Positions 8,426-17,461 of a DNA stretch of 55,787 nt are shown here, one piece after another. The notes beneath the pieces were generated by a model. The model did no database searches. It saw nothing but the letters and a program-made list of their open reading frames with translations, and was not told the origin of the DNA. The stretch's first letter is position 1. Every line of letters starts with the position of its first letter. The position numbers were made by a program, and so were the translations under genes. Origin of the DNA: Alphaproteobacteria bacterium (GTDB taxonomy: Bacteria > Pseudomonadota > Alphaproteobacteria > Rhodospirillales > Rhodospirillaceae); NCBI GenBank assembly GCA_030835385.1, contig JAURPI010000037.1, positions 1 to 55,787 of the forward strand. The letters run 5' to 3'.

Positions 8426-9496
8426 ATGAGCATGGAACGAAATGCCGTACGAGGTTTTATATTACCTGTCACCCTCTGGGTGATAGCCGCGATTGGACTC
8501 GCTGCGGCTATCCTGTCGGAGTGGGTTGGTGGCGCTGTGACCAACGCAATCGCAATTCAGGAAAAGATTAATGCAGAAATTGCATTCTCTGACATACGTA
8601 GCGAAATCATTTTTGCGGTCGCAAGACGCCCTTATACGAGTCGTGGCCTACAAGTCGGGAATTTTCTTTCTCAACCCACTGGATCAACCTTTCAGGATGT
8701 TCTGAATTCTAATTATGAATCCGATAAACTGATTTTCTTTGATGGTCGCCCTTATGTAATGGCCAGCAATCCAAAATATGCCGTACAAATACAGGATGGT
8801 AGAGGCCTCGTTAATCTCAACATTGTTAGCGCTGAGAACACGAAAAAGTTTCTGGGCGCGCTTGGTATCAATGAAGAAAGCCAGTCGCATCTAGCTGATA
8901 CTCTACAGGACTATCGGGACGCCGACGATTTGACCCGCTTATCGGGGGCCGAAGAAAATGACTATAGGCGCCTAGGACTACATCTGCCTGCTAATGGTCA
9001 GCTAATGTCTCCGTGGGAAGCACAACGCATTATTGGCTGGAGCAGTAGCGTTAACCTCTGGAATTCTCAATTCGAACGACCATTAATGTCAACTTGTCGT
9101 GCTTCGGGATTCAACCCTAACACAGCGCCGCGTGAGGTGTTGTCCTCTTATTTAGACGGCGTATCTATGGAACGGGCAAACATGCTGGTGACACATCGTG
9201 AAAATTTACCCTTTAGAAACGCCAGAAATGTTGGCGATGCGGCTGGGGTAATTTTGTTGAATCAACCCTTCTTCTTTAGCTTCACACCGGGTCGATGCAT
9301 TATTGTCGACCTTATCGACCGTGAAACAAATGAACGTATTCGATTTTCTCTCACCCTACTCCCGTTGCAACGGGACCAACCTTGGCAAATAGACTATGTC
9401 CTTAGAATTCCTAAAGCATACAGGAAAGCACTGGATCAACTCGATCCAGAAATCACTTTCCCCAGTCCCGAAGAGATTGCTGGAGCAACAGGATAA
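8426..9496 (+). CDS. gspK: minor pseudopilin GspK
   Basis: GspK caps the pseudopilus tip. The 356-residue length is typical (GspK is the large pseudopilin). The N-terminus reads RGFILPVTLWVIAAIGLAAA, a prepilin helix in which the +5 Glu is absent, as is usual for GspK. A central helix-rich domain (LADTLQDYRDADDLTRLSGAEE) and a helix-hairpin-helix-like segment (FNPNTAPREVLSSYLDG) match the family. The 134-base gap from the preceding gene is the largest inside the operon. A second ATG at 8432 is also possible as start. Confidence 0.9.
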   Translation: MSMERNAVRGFILPVTLWVIAAIGLAAAILSEWVGGAVTNAIAIQEKINAEIAFSDIRSEIIFAVARRPYTSRGLQVGNFLSQPTGSTFQDVLNSNYESDKLIFFDGRPYVMASNPKYAVQIQDGRGLVNLNIVSAENTKKFLGALGINEESQSHLADTLQDYRDADDLTRLSGAEENDYRRLGLHLPANGQLMSPWEAQRIIGWSSSVNLWNSQFERPLMSTCRASGFNPNTAPREVLSSYLDGVSMERANMLVTHRENLPFRNARNVGDAAGVILLNQPFFFSFTPGRCIIVDLIDRETNERIRFSLTLLPLQRDQPWQIDYVLRIPKAYRKALDQLDPEITFPSPEEIAGATG

Positions 9497-9497
9497 T

Positions 9498-10499
9498 TTG
9501 AGAGTATTGCCGGGGTCTGATCGACGAATCATATGGGTGCCGGCACGAAACACTCTTAAGCATGCTGTATTTAGTCTCCCAGAACAACTCACTGGGAAGA
9601 AGAGGCTATCTGCACTTGAACTCAAAATCAGCGCCTGGTCTCCATTTAGTGACACGAGATTCTCCGCAACTTGGTCTGGAAATATCGCGAGTGTCTTTGC
9701 CTGGGATGGCGAAGCATTAGACCGACGTATTAAAGAGAACGGGTATAACCCGGCTGACTGTGAGGTCGTTCCCGAGGCCTACATAAGGCGTCCCGGCGAC
9801 AATGGTATTCGACTGGTATCATGTAATGACGGAATTGAAGCTCAGGTATGGACGAATGGGTTTCTTAGCACTTCTCGTTGGTGGGCGGAGGTTCCTGCGA
9901 AACACGAATGGTCACTGTTTGCGAGAACGATAAGCGCATCTGTGAATTCGGCACCTCCATCCGTGATTGATCCTGAGTGGCTTGAAAGTCCATGGCACAT
10001 AAGTCAAACCGGTGGGACACTGATTACTCAAATTATCAGGAATGAGGATCTTTTAGCTGCGAGTATAGCACTACTCATCGCACCGTGCGTATATTTCGCT
10101 GCGGAATGGGCAAGTTACTCAGTGATGAGAAGCGGGGTAACACGCGAAATCACCTTAGTTGCTGAAGAAAGCAGAGCAATTAGAGGTCAAAGAGCGCAAG
10201 CATTATCTGCTCTCGAAACGACTGAAGATCTGTTTGCTTTACGACGTTATCCACATCAGATTCAAATCATGTCAAAGACTCATGCGTTACTCCGTGGACA
10301 TTCTGTGACGCTGTCTAGCTGGGATTATAATGACGGCGTGCTCGAATTCGGACTAGATTCTGAGCAAGATATCGACACGAGAGTTTTCATCACAGCATTT
10401 GAGAATGACCCCCTATTCTCGTCAGTGAGCGCTGGAACCAGAGGGTCACGTATCGTCATGCGAATGAGCATATCTTCTTACGCAGCCGCTTCATCATGA
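9498..10499 (+). CDS. gspL: T2SS assembly platform protein GspL
   Basis: GspL links the cytoplasmic ATPase to the periplasmic GspM/GspC. The frame is open from 9396, but the region before 9498 overlaps gspK. A TTG at 9498, one base after the gspK stop, gives an N-terminus (LRVLPGSDRRIIWVPA) like other GspL proteins. A cytoplasmic actin-like domain of ~190 residues is followed by a membrane segment (LLAASIALLIAPCVYFAAEW) and a ferredoxin-like periplasmic domain. The start codon is the uncertain point. The end overlaps gspM by ATGA. Confidence 0.8.
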   Translation: MRVLPGSDRRIIWVPARNTLKHAVFSLPEQLTGKKRLSALELKISAWSPFSDTRFSATWSGNIASVFAWDGEALDRRIKENGYNPADCEVVPEAYIRRPGDNGIRLVSCNDGIEAQVWTNGFLSTSRWWAEVPAKHEWSLFARTISASVNSAPPSVIDPEWLESPWHISQTGGTLITQIIRNEDLLAASIALLIAPCVYFAAEWASYSVMRSGVTREITLVAEESRAIRGQRAQALSALETTEDLFALRRYPHQIQIMSKTHALLRGHSVTLSSWDYNDGVLEFGLDSEQDIDTRVFITAFENDPLFSSVSAGTRGSRIVMRMSISSYAAASS

Positions 10500-11134
10500 T
10501 TTCTAGCCTTACCTTACACGGCACTGTCAGAAATTTCTTACGCCAATTACAAGTTCGGTTTGAGCAAGAATTTGCTGCTAATGATCGATTGAAGTGGCTT
10601 GCGAGTATAAGCATCACCTTACTATATACAGCTTTTGTTCTGTATATAGCGGGTCAAGCTGGAGAAGCTCGCAATGAGTTAAACCTAGCGCGAGAGCAAC
10701 TTTCGCAGATTAGGGCACAGGCCCTCGAAACTCGATGGCCAGACCGGGCAACGCAAGCCCAAGCACTTATCTCTGACTTGGAAAAAAGATTCTGGTCCGG
10801 CAGTACTCCTGGCTTAGCGGAGGCAGGATTTGAACGCTGGATTAGGCAGACTTTTGACCAACATGGTGTTCAAGTCAGACAAGTGCAACTCACGCGCGGT
10901 CCTATTCTAGAGAACGGACTGGGCGCCCAAAAACCAACGTTGTCTTCGGTACAGCAGATTAGAGCTAAAGTTATCAGTCCACTTGATGAAATTGCACTCG
11001 TTAGATTTCTCAATGACGCGGCTAGCCATAAATCTTGGTTAGTAGTTGAACAATTGATAGTTAGACCTGGTCGCAACCCGCGACTAGAAATGGACTTAGC
11101 AACATTCTTTAGAACGCCTCAGCCAAACCCATGA
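10496..11134 (+). CDS. gspM: T2SS protein GspM
   Basis: The 212-residue protein has a short cytoplasmic N-terminus, one membrane segment (LASISITLLYTAFVLYIAG, about residues 35-54), a coiled-coil stretch (ARNELNLAREQLSQIRAQ) and a small periplasmic domain, as expected of GspM, the partner of GspL. Identification rests on this topology and on its position directly after gspL with a 4-nt overlap, since GspM sequences diverge strongly. It overlaps the next gene by ATGA at 11131. Confidence 0.75.
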   Translation: MISSLTLHGTVRNFLRQLQVRFEQEFAANDRLKWLASISITLLYTAFVLYIAGQAGEARNELNLAREQLSQIRAQALETRWPDRATQAQALISDLEKRFWSGSTPGLAEAGFERWIRQTFDQHGVQVRQVQLTRGPILENGLGAQKPTLSSVQQIRAKVISPLDEIALVRFLNDAASHKSWLVVEQLIVRPGRNPRLEMDLATFFRTPQPNP

Positions 11135-11628
11135 AAGTCACCCTAAATCCCTTCCTAAGTCAGCTACACGGTCTTGGCGCCCGTCATTCACGCCTAGCAG
11201 GGGGCCTTTTATTGTGCGCCCTCCTAGGTGTATCGGTATCTATGTTGAGTTCCAATTCAGTTCAAAAGCTAAAAAATCGTGATGCAAACTGGTCTCTACC
11301 AACTAACATCACTCTCACTTTAGATTCAGACGTCGATGCAATGCTTGCAGAACCGCTATTTGGTAGCCCACCGGTGATCAAAGTGATTCCCAAAGTAGTG
11401 TTGGGGGAGGATGCTTTTTCAGAGTGGCGCTTACTCGGGATTATCGCTGAAGGGGCTTTGCGGCAGATAGTCTTCAAGAATGTAGAGACTGGAGAAATCC
11501 AGCATGCACGTACGGGAGACACTCTCCCAAGTGGTGAAACGTTGATGGAAATTCACGACAATTCCATTGCACTCCAAAAAGATAATGAGAGCAGAACTAT
11601 TGCTCTGTTTGAAGATATTGAAAGATAA
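11131..11628 (+). CDS. gspC: GspC-like inner-membrane protein with HR domain, no PDZ
   Basis: The 165-residue product has an N-terminal membrane helix (LAGGLLLCALLGVSVSML, residues ~23-40). A linker and a homology-region-like domain follow: FSEWRLLGIIAEGALRQIVFK and GDTLPSGETLMEIHDNSIAL. This beta-rich domain of GspC/PulC docks on the N0 domain of the secretin. The C-terminal PDZ or coiled coil of classical GspC is missing, so this is a short form. It lies immediately before gspD, which fits that partnership. GspN/GspP-type proteins are an alternative label. Confidence 0.7.
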   Translation: MKVTLNPFLSQLHGLGARHSRLAGGLLLCALLGVSVSMLSSNSVQKLKNRDANWSLPTNITLTLDSDVDAMLAEPLFGSPPVIKVIPKVVLGEDAFSEWRLLGIIAEGALRQIVFKNVETGEIQHARTGDTLPSGETLMEIHDNSIALQKDNESRTIALFEDIER

Positions 11629-11640
11629 GAGGGATACATC

Positions 11641-13710
11641 ATGAGTCTCTTCGACAATGAGCGATTACTCCAGCTCGCAGCTCAACTATGCGTAGTATTT
11701 GCTGTCAGTATAATTCTATCAAGCTGCACGACACTGCCACGCACCCCGATTACGACACCGATGCAGATTAGCAAAACCAGCAATGTAGATGGGGATTTAA
11801 TCATCGAAGGGGCAGCAACCGGGAGGAGTTCATTGACCTCTGAGCCGGGCTTGCGAACGCCAAGTGGTCGAGAAAGCGCCGCCCCGATAACCAGTTCCCA
11901 GCCCCCATCACTTGAAGGAGAAGACATCAGTATCAATTTTGAAGGTGTGTCATTACCTGCCTTTGTCAATACTGTGTTCGGCGAATTACTGGAGGTAACC
12001 TTTGAGATTGACAGCGCTGTTCTCGATCGAGAACAGCTTGTTACACTACGCACCGCTGAGCCAACGAGTCCGGACGGTTTTTATCAATTAATCACACAAG
12101 TGTTATCGAATTACGGTATCAGCGTAGCGTATGAAAACGGTGTGTATAGGGTTGTCGAGAATTCACAAGCGCAAAAAGAAGTCCCTCGGATCATACGTTC
12201 TAGGGCATTTACCAGTGTCCCGGGGGATATGCGCCCCGTTTTCTATTATGCAACAGTTGACAATGTTCGCATCCAAACTATGCAGGTATGGCTTGACCTT
12301 ACGATGCGCAAAAGAGTCCAGATTATCACCATTCCTTATTCAAATGCCCTTCTACTCCTAGGCAATGCCGAAGACGTTTCAGCTGCTACGGAGGTAATTG
12401 ATATACTGGACCAACCTAATCTTGCCGGTAGTAGGAGTTTAAAGATTTCCCCCGCGTTCTGGAGCGCTGACAAACTCACACGGCAATTGATGGAAGTCCT
12501 AAAAGCGGAAGGGTACTCGGTTGAACTAGGACCCGATACGAATGCGCCAATAAAGATGATTCCTGTGCAGGCGCTAAATACGATTATTGTATTTTCTTCT
12601 AGTGAACAGAACTTACAACACGTACTGGATTGGGCTTCGGAACTCGATCAACCTGGGCAGACTATTAACACGACAGGCGTTTACTACCACCAAGTGAAAA
12701 ATACAAATGCGGAAGAAATAGCCACCATAATAACCGAGCTTCTCTCCACAGACGCACCGGACAACAACGCGACAGGCCAACAAGTCGAAAGTAATGTTAC
12801 TAAATCAGTCACCGTCGACAAGCCGAGAAATGCACTGATTTTTCAAGGGTCGGCAGAAGAGTACGCGCAATTTCGGTCCTTGGTTGAGCAAATGGACCGG
12901 GCGCCATTTGAGGTGCTCATAGAAGCCACAGTCGCTGAAGTTACTCTGGATCAAGGAGAATCGCTAGGGGTAGTCCTGAAATTCGATAACGCTGCAACCA
13001 CTGTTCCAAATAGCACTTCGATTCAATCGGACAGCGGACTTCAAGTTAACTTGATACGTGATACTGGTGATTTTACAGCTGCCCTTAATGCCGCAGCTGA
13101 TCAAAGCCGCGTCTCCATCTTATCCAGCCCAAGGCTAATTGCGGCAAGTGGAAAAACTGCATCAATGCAAGTAGGCACACAGGTCCCCATCATAACCACC
13201 CAACAAACAGCACCTGATGGGTCAACCGGTGGCACCAGCAATATTCTTCAACAAGTTCAGTACAGAGACACGGGTGTTGTCCTAGATATTTCTCCTATCG
13301 TGAATTCAAGTCAGCGCGTAGAACTCACTGTCTCTCAAGAAGTTAGCGAAGCCCAAGGCAACGACACATCTGATATTCAAAGCCCTATCATCCTAACACG
13401 GAGCTTTACGACGACGTTATCAATAGATGACGGGGAAACGGTGCTTCTTGCTGGCCTTATTTCGGAAAATTTCAGCACTGGAGATAATGGAGTTCCGTAC
13501 CTAAAAGATGTTCCCATTCTAGGGAACCTGTTTAAAAGCAGCTCTCAATCCGTACAAAAAACAGAGCTAATTGTTCTGCTCACACCTTACATCATTGATA
13601 GTCGCAATGCTTCAAGATCAGTTAGAGACGCCTTCCGCTCACAACTCGGAGGGCTTGCGGAATCCTTCGTTGAGACAAATGCACCCGCGCCATATCAACC
13701 CAGCCAATAA
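11641..13710 (+). CDS. gspD: type II secretion secretin GspD with its own lipobox
   Basis: GspD forms the outer-membrane channel. The 689 residues contain an N0 domain (ISINFEGVSLPAFVN, about residue 100), N1-N2-like domains, and the secretin core (VSILSSPRLIAASGKTASM, GVVLDISPIV, DDGETVLLAGLI, VPYLKDVPILGNLF, ELIVLLTPYII). The N-terminal segment ends in IILSSC with Cys-29 followed by Thr, a lipobox with no inner-membrane retention residue. The secretin may therefore be a lipoprotein that reaches the outer membrane without a separate pilotin, as described for the liposecretin HxcQ. The start at 11641 follows GAGGG about 8 bases upstream. Confidence 0.95.
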   Translation: MSLFDNERLLQLAAQLCVVFAVSIILSSCTTLPRTPITTPMQISKTSNVDGDLIIEGAATGRSSLTSEPGLRTPSGRESAAPITSSQPPSLEGEDISINFEGVSLPAFVNTVFGELLEVTFEIDSAVLDREQLVTLRTAEPTSPDGFYQLITQVLSNYGISVAYENGVYRVVENSQAQKEVPRIIRSRAFTSVPGDMRPVFYYATVDNVRIQTMQVWLDLTMRKRVQIITIPYSNALLLLGNAEDVSAATEVIDILDQPNLAGSRSLKISPAFWSADKLTRQLMEVLKAEGYSVELGPDTNAPIKMIPVQALNTIIVFSSSEQNLQHVLDWASELDQPGQTINTTGVYYHQVKNTNAEEIATIITELLSTDAPDNNATGQQVESNVTKSVTVDKPRNALIFQGSAEEYAQFRSLVEQMDRAPFEVLIEATVAEVTLDQGESLGVVLKFDNAATTVPNSTSIQSDSGLQVNLIRDTGDFTAALNAAADQSRVSILSSPRLIAASGKTASMQVGTQVPIITTQQTAPDGSTGGTSNILQQVQYRDTGVVLDISPIVNSSQRVELTVSQEVSEAQGNDTSDIQSPIILTRSFTTTLSIDDGETVLLAGLISENFSTGDNGVPYLKDVPILGNLFKSSSQSVQKTELIVLLTPYIIDSRNASRSVRDAFRSQLGGLAESFVETNAPAPYQPSQ

Positions 13711-13732
13711 AGATTTCTGGAGACTACACCCT

Positions 13733-14494
13733 ATGACTCTTAAGAACATGTTCTCAGCAATGGCAATTGCGATGTTTATCTCCGCTTGCTCCACACCGAG
13801 AACATCAGATGAAGCACTAATGAAGTGGTACCCAAACCAAAAATACCATCAATCATTGGAAACGAGCGCGCTCGAACAAGAAGCGCTTGAAGGGTCAATC
13901 GAAGCAGAGCTACAATTTGGCATAAGACTCATGAATGGTGATCGGGTTGATCAAGACATAGAAAAGGGGGCCAAGATCTTTAAGAGGCTGGCCATGTTGG
14001 GTGATGCGCGAGCTCAGTTCATGCTCGGAACGGCATATGATCAAGGCGCCGGTGTCGAGCGCAATCCAGACCAAGCACTCGGTTTGTTCAGGGACTCCGC
14101 AGAACAAGGGTACGACCTTGGTCAGTATTGGTACGCGTTTATGTTATCCCGCGGTCGAGGAATACCTGAACCAGATTGGAAGGCCGCCCTACCCTGGTTC
14201 CAGAAGGCAGCCGACCAAGGCCACCCTCTAGCCCAATTTTCACTGGGTGAAATACATGAGTCTTGCCGGGCTGGTTTGGATCGTAACTTTGACTTGGCTG
14301 CATATTGGTATCGCCGTTCATTTAGTGAGAATCCCAGCGCCGCCGCCCAATATAATATATTGCGGCTCATAGATTTGGGACTGGTCGCTTGGCAAGACGG
14401 TGATCCCGGTGAACCACAATCAAGGATTAAGATGTTAGATATGTCTAAATTCGAACCTTGCGATCCTGACGCCTATGACCCGCTCTTAAACTAG
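13733..14494 (+). CDS. Sel1-repeat lipoprotein at the end of the T2SS operon
   Basis: The ATG at 13733 (CTGGAG upstream) gives a 253-residue protein with a lipoprotein signal (AMFISAC, Cys-19). Sel1-like repeats follow (AQFMLGTAYDQGAGV, ALGLFRDSAEQGYDLGQYWYAFML, WFQKAADQGHPLAQFSLGEIH). Sel1 repeats are alpha/alpha scaffolds for protein contacts. It begins 22 bases after gspD, so it is probably co-transcribed. A pilotin-like or accessory role at the secretin is possible but unproven. Confidence 0.85.
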   Translation: MTLKNMFSAMAIAMFISACSTPRTSDEALMKWYPNQKYHQSLETSALEQEALEGSIEAELQFGIRLMNGDRVDQDIEKGAKIFKRLAMLGDARAQFMLGTAYDQGAGVERNPDQALGLFRDSAEQGYDLGQYWYAFMLSRGRGIPEPDWKAALPWFQKAADQGHPLAQFSLGEIHESCRAGLDRNFDLAAYWYRRSFSENPSAAAQYNILRLIDLGLVAWQDGDPGEPQSRIKMLDMSKFEPCDPDAYDPLLN

Positions 14495-14531
14495 ACACGT
14501 TAACCAACTTTCTCCAATTTATTTCACCGCC

Positions 14532-14771
14532 ATGCAAATGACAAATAATATAGAGTTGTCAATTACAATCGCGATTATGATTGTAGAAATTGGCCTTTTT
14601 GCTCTTTGTTATTATAGAGCTAAACAGCCGCCAGATCCGCTCAGTCCACGGATAATAAACTATGGTCTTGTTATGATTCTTTTGGCTCTGATTTTCTTCG
14701 CGACTTTAGCTCACGCTATCAGCTTGGTGACAGGAACGCAGGTCAAGCCCAGAAGAAGAAGAGGTTTATAA
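14532..14771 (+). CDS. small two-helix membrane protein
   Basis: A 79-residue product with two predicted membrane segments (IELSITIAIMIVEIGLFALC and YGLVMILLALIFFATLAHAI) separated by a Pro-rich loop, and a basic tail KPRRRRGL that should be cytoplasmic. I recognise no family. It lies 37 bases after the Sel1 lipoprotein on the same strand and may be the last gene of the operon. The ribosome-binding site is weak; a second ATG at 14538 is possible. Confidence 0.5.
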   Translation: MQMTNNIELSITIAIMIVEIGLFALCYYRAKQPPDPLSPRIINYGLVMILLALIFFATLAHAISLVTGTQVKPRRRRGL

Positions 14772-14872
14772 AATGACCATATCACCTAACTATTTTTCAA
14801 ATAGGGCACTATCCACCTAAAAGAAAGCTCGAATAGTAAGATTAGATTATGAGTCTGTATTAAGCCCTATCG

Positions 14873-15529
14873 TCAACTTTCAGCGTACAAGGTCTTCAAA
14901 CGTTGATACTCAGGATTATTGCCGTCCAACGCGACTGATTTGGAAATCAGGTCGTGAGCAGCCTGAGTATCTCCAGACTCTGCCTTGATCAACGCAAGGC
15001 CGTAAAACGCGTGCGGAATATTATCCCGTTCGCTAATGACCTCTTCCAGATATTCCGTTGCCATATCTAGTTGAGAAGAAAAAATTGCGGTTAGACCCGC
15101 ACCGACTTTGTAATTCACGTTCTTTGAATCGAGTGCTATTGCGCGTTGGTAAGCGCGAAGGGCTTCAGGAAAGTTATGTATTTGCTGAAATGTATCACCG
15201 ATAGCGCCATAAATATCAGCCCTGGCCGGATCGACCCGTCCGGCCTCCAACATAGCTTTGATGCCGTCCTCAACCTTACCAGTCGCAACGTAGCCCTGGC
15301 CAAGCGCGAAATGATACTCAGCGACTGTGTCATCAATCTGGATCGCGGCTTCGAGGTAATTGATCCCATCATCAAACTTACCTCTCTGACATGCCAAAAC
15401 TCCTAACAACTTTAGGGCCTCAGCGTTCTGAGAATCATCCGTAACGATATCAAGATAGGCTTGTTCGGCTGCGTCCAAATCACCGGACTGATGTAAACTG
15501 AGAGCTTGTTCGATTGCGGTTTCTGCCAT
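14873..15529 (-). CDS. TPR repeat protein
   Basis: The 218-residue protein consists almost wholly of tetratricopeptide repeats (ALSLHQSGDLDAAEQAYLDIV, ALKLLGVLACQRGKFDDGINYLEAAI, YGAIGDTFQQIHNFPEALRAYQRAIAL, AFYGLALIKAESGDTQAAHDLI). ATG at 15529 is preferred over an upstream TTG at 15562. It is divergent from the TPR/glycosyltransferase gene at 15733 and both proteins begin MAET, which suggests common descent of the N-terminal repeats or shared regulation. Function unknown, likely protein-protein contacts. Confidence 0.82.
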   Translation of the reverse strand: MAETAIEQALSLHQSGDLDAAEQAYLDIVTDDSQNAEALKLLGVLACQRGKFDDGINYLEAAIQIDDTVAEYHFALGQGYVATGKVEDGIKAMLEAGRVDPARADIYGAIGDTFQQIHNFPEALRAYQRAIALDSKNVNYKVGAGLTAIFSSQLDMATEYLEEVISERDNIPHAFYGLALIKAESGDTQAAHDLISKSVALDGNNPEYQRLKTLYAES

Positions 15530-15732
15530 GCGGGTACTCTGAATTAGGACCTGCGCGCCCAAATTCAGGGCTCGCTTGGGGCCGGACGATCGATGAATTC
15601 TGTGTTCTAGCCAACCATAGCCTCCAGTTCAAACAGAAAACGGCTTTTGGGTTGCCCTGCGGGCCGCTAAGTTGGTTCCGATAATCAGGTCAACCTGCGC
15701 AAGTAGCACCTTATTGAGGGGCATGGTGAAAG

Positions 15733-17418
15733 ATGGCGGAAACTGACTCTGCTGCCGAAACTCAAGTAGAGAAAGGTAAAACTGCACTGGCAGAGGGTCG
15801 AGATCAGGACGCCGAGGCGGCTTTTCGCGCGGCCTTAGACATTTCTCCTAATTTCATCCCCGCAAACTATCATATGGGACTGCTAAAACTTGGATGCGGC
15901 CAAGCTGCCGACGGCCTGCCCTTCCTGCAAAAAGCGGCCAAAGCACAGCCCTCCACGACAACGCTCACGGCGCTCGGAAATTGCTTTGAGACTTTAGGCG
16001 CTTATGAAAAGGCGATACGGTGTTATCGCCCCGTGCTCGATAAAACGCCCGGGGATTCGAATTTGTGGGCACGATATGCCAACCTCTTACAATCTCTTGG
16101 TCAAGAGTCAGATGCGATCGAAGCCTACAACAGTGCTTTGACGCACAACCCTAGACACGCACGAGCGGCTATCAAATTGGGCTGGATTTTGTGGAAAGAG
16201 ATTCCGCAAGAGGCGATACGTGTCCTGAAGATTGCCCTGGATGAGACGGACAACTTGACGGACCGTGTCACCCTTCTTAGCGCTCTCGTCCTCTTTGAAG
16301 AATGGAGCGCACGACTGAGCATGAAGCTCATGCCATATCATGCGACTTCACTGGATGACCTATTTTTTCACTCCGCCAACGATACCCTTAAAGAATTTAA
16401 GTCGACCGCCGCCCGGCTCGCAGAAAGTAATCCAGAAAACTCTTGGGCCTTAATGACGAATGGCTTGGCAACTTTTGCCTCGGGCGATCCGGATGCTGCT
16501 CAGAAATTATTCACGCGAGTTACAGATCATCCTCTCAAAGAGATGGCACAAGCCATTCGATTCGACCCCCCCTTCTTTGACGAACTTGAGAAAACGACCA
16601 ACTCAAAATTGATGGCCGAACTTCCCAACGTTGAAACGCTTAAGGAAGCTAGTCTTAGCAAGGCAGATGTTTTGTATATGTCCTGCAACGACACATATTT
16701 TGACATGTTCGCGAAACCTTTACTGCGCTCTCTAGCACAGAATGGGCCAGAGAATGAGGTGCACATTCACCTCATGGACTCCACGCAAGAACATTCCGAT
16801 ACAGCCATAAAATTCTGCACTGACCTTCCAAATGTTCGCACAGCCCTCAGCGTTGAGCGGCCTGATTTCTCTGGCGCCAACCTCGCAGTCAAAAGGGCCT
16901 ATTTCCACGCCATCAGATTCATTCGGTATTATCATCACTTTTTAGAATATCAGCGATCGTTGTGGCTGATGGATGTGGACGGACTGTTTAACACCTCACC
17001 ACGGGACCTCTTCTTAGGCTGCGGCGACACAGACATTAGCTTGCGAGCCCGGCCAGGACGATTGGAACCCTGGAACCAGTTCAACGCATGCCTCATCGGC
17101 GCTCACCCAACCAGTGTAGCGACCAAATATTTACACCTAGTCGCGGCATACATAGCCCATTTCTATCGACAACAAAATCTCCCCTGGGGCATTGATCAAC
17201 TGGCTATGTATGCCTCGTTTCTTCACTTGCAGAAGCATGGCGCCGCCCCTCGGTTGAATTTTCTAGGTGACAAAGTTTTGGACTACGAATACCTCGAAGA
17301 CAGCATCCTGTGGTGCAGCTCTGGCATAGGAAAACTAAGCGCTTCGGGCAAAAAAAACATCGAAAACGACCCCAAAGCAACGGCCTATGACCGGGCTTTC
17401 TCACGGCATCAAAGCTAA
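15733..17418 (+). CDS. TPR protein with GT-A-like glycosyltransferase domain
   Basis: The first ~180 residues are tetratricopeptide repeats (GKTALAEGRDQDAEAAFRAAL, YEKAIRCYRPVL, QESDAIEAYNSALTHNPRHA). The C-terminal ~260 residues look like a GT-A nucleotide-sugar transferase fold: DVLYMSCNDTYFDMFAKP, HLMDS, and a DxD-type metal site LWLMDVDGLF with Asp-414 and Asp-416, then WGIDQLAMYA near 480. I cannot name the donor or acceptor. It is the third TPR-plus-transferase gene in the window and of a different fold class from the other two. The intergenic region with the divergent TPR gene (15530-15732) should hold both promoters. Confidence 0.8.
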   Translation: MAETDSAAETQVEKGKTALAEGRDQDAEAAFRAALDISPNFIPANYHMGLLKLGCGQAADGLPFLQKAAKAQPSTTTLTALGNCFETLGAYEKAIRCYRPVLDKTPGDSNLWARYANLLQSLGQESDAIEAYNSALTHNPRHARAAIKLGWILWKEIPQEAIRVLKIALDETDNLTDRVTLLSALVLFEEWSARLSMKLMPYHATSLDDLFFHSANDTLKEFKSTAARLAESNPENSWALMTNGLATFASGDPDAAQKLFTRVTDHPLKEMAQAIRFDPPFFDELEKTTNSKLMAELPNVETLKEASLSKADVLYMSCNDTYFDMFAKPLLRSLAQNGPENEVHIHLMDSTQEHSDTAIKFCTDLPNVRTALSVERPDFSGANLAVKRAYFHAIRFIRYYHHFLEYQRSLWLMDVDGLFNTSPRDLFLGCGDTDISLRARPGRLEPWNQFNACLIGAHPTSVATKYLHLVAAYIAHFYRQQNLPWGIDQLAMYASFLHLQKHGAAPRLNFLGDKVLDYEYLEDSILWCSSGIGKLSASGKKNIENDPKATAYDRAFSRHQS

Positions 17419-17461
17419 GCCAGCGTCTTGACCGATTAGAGAATTCGGTTTAACAAATATC

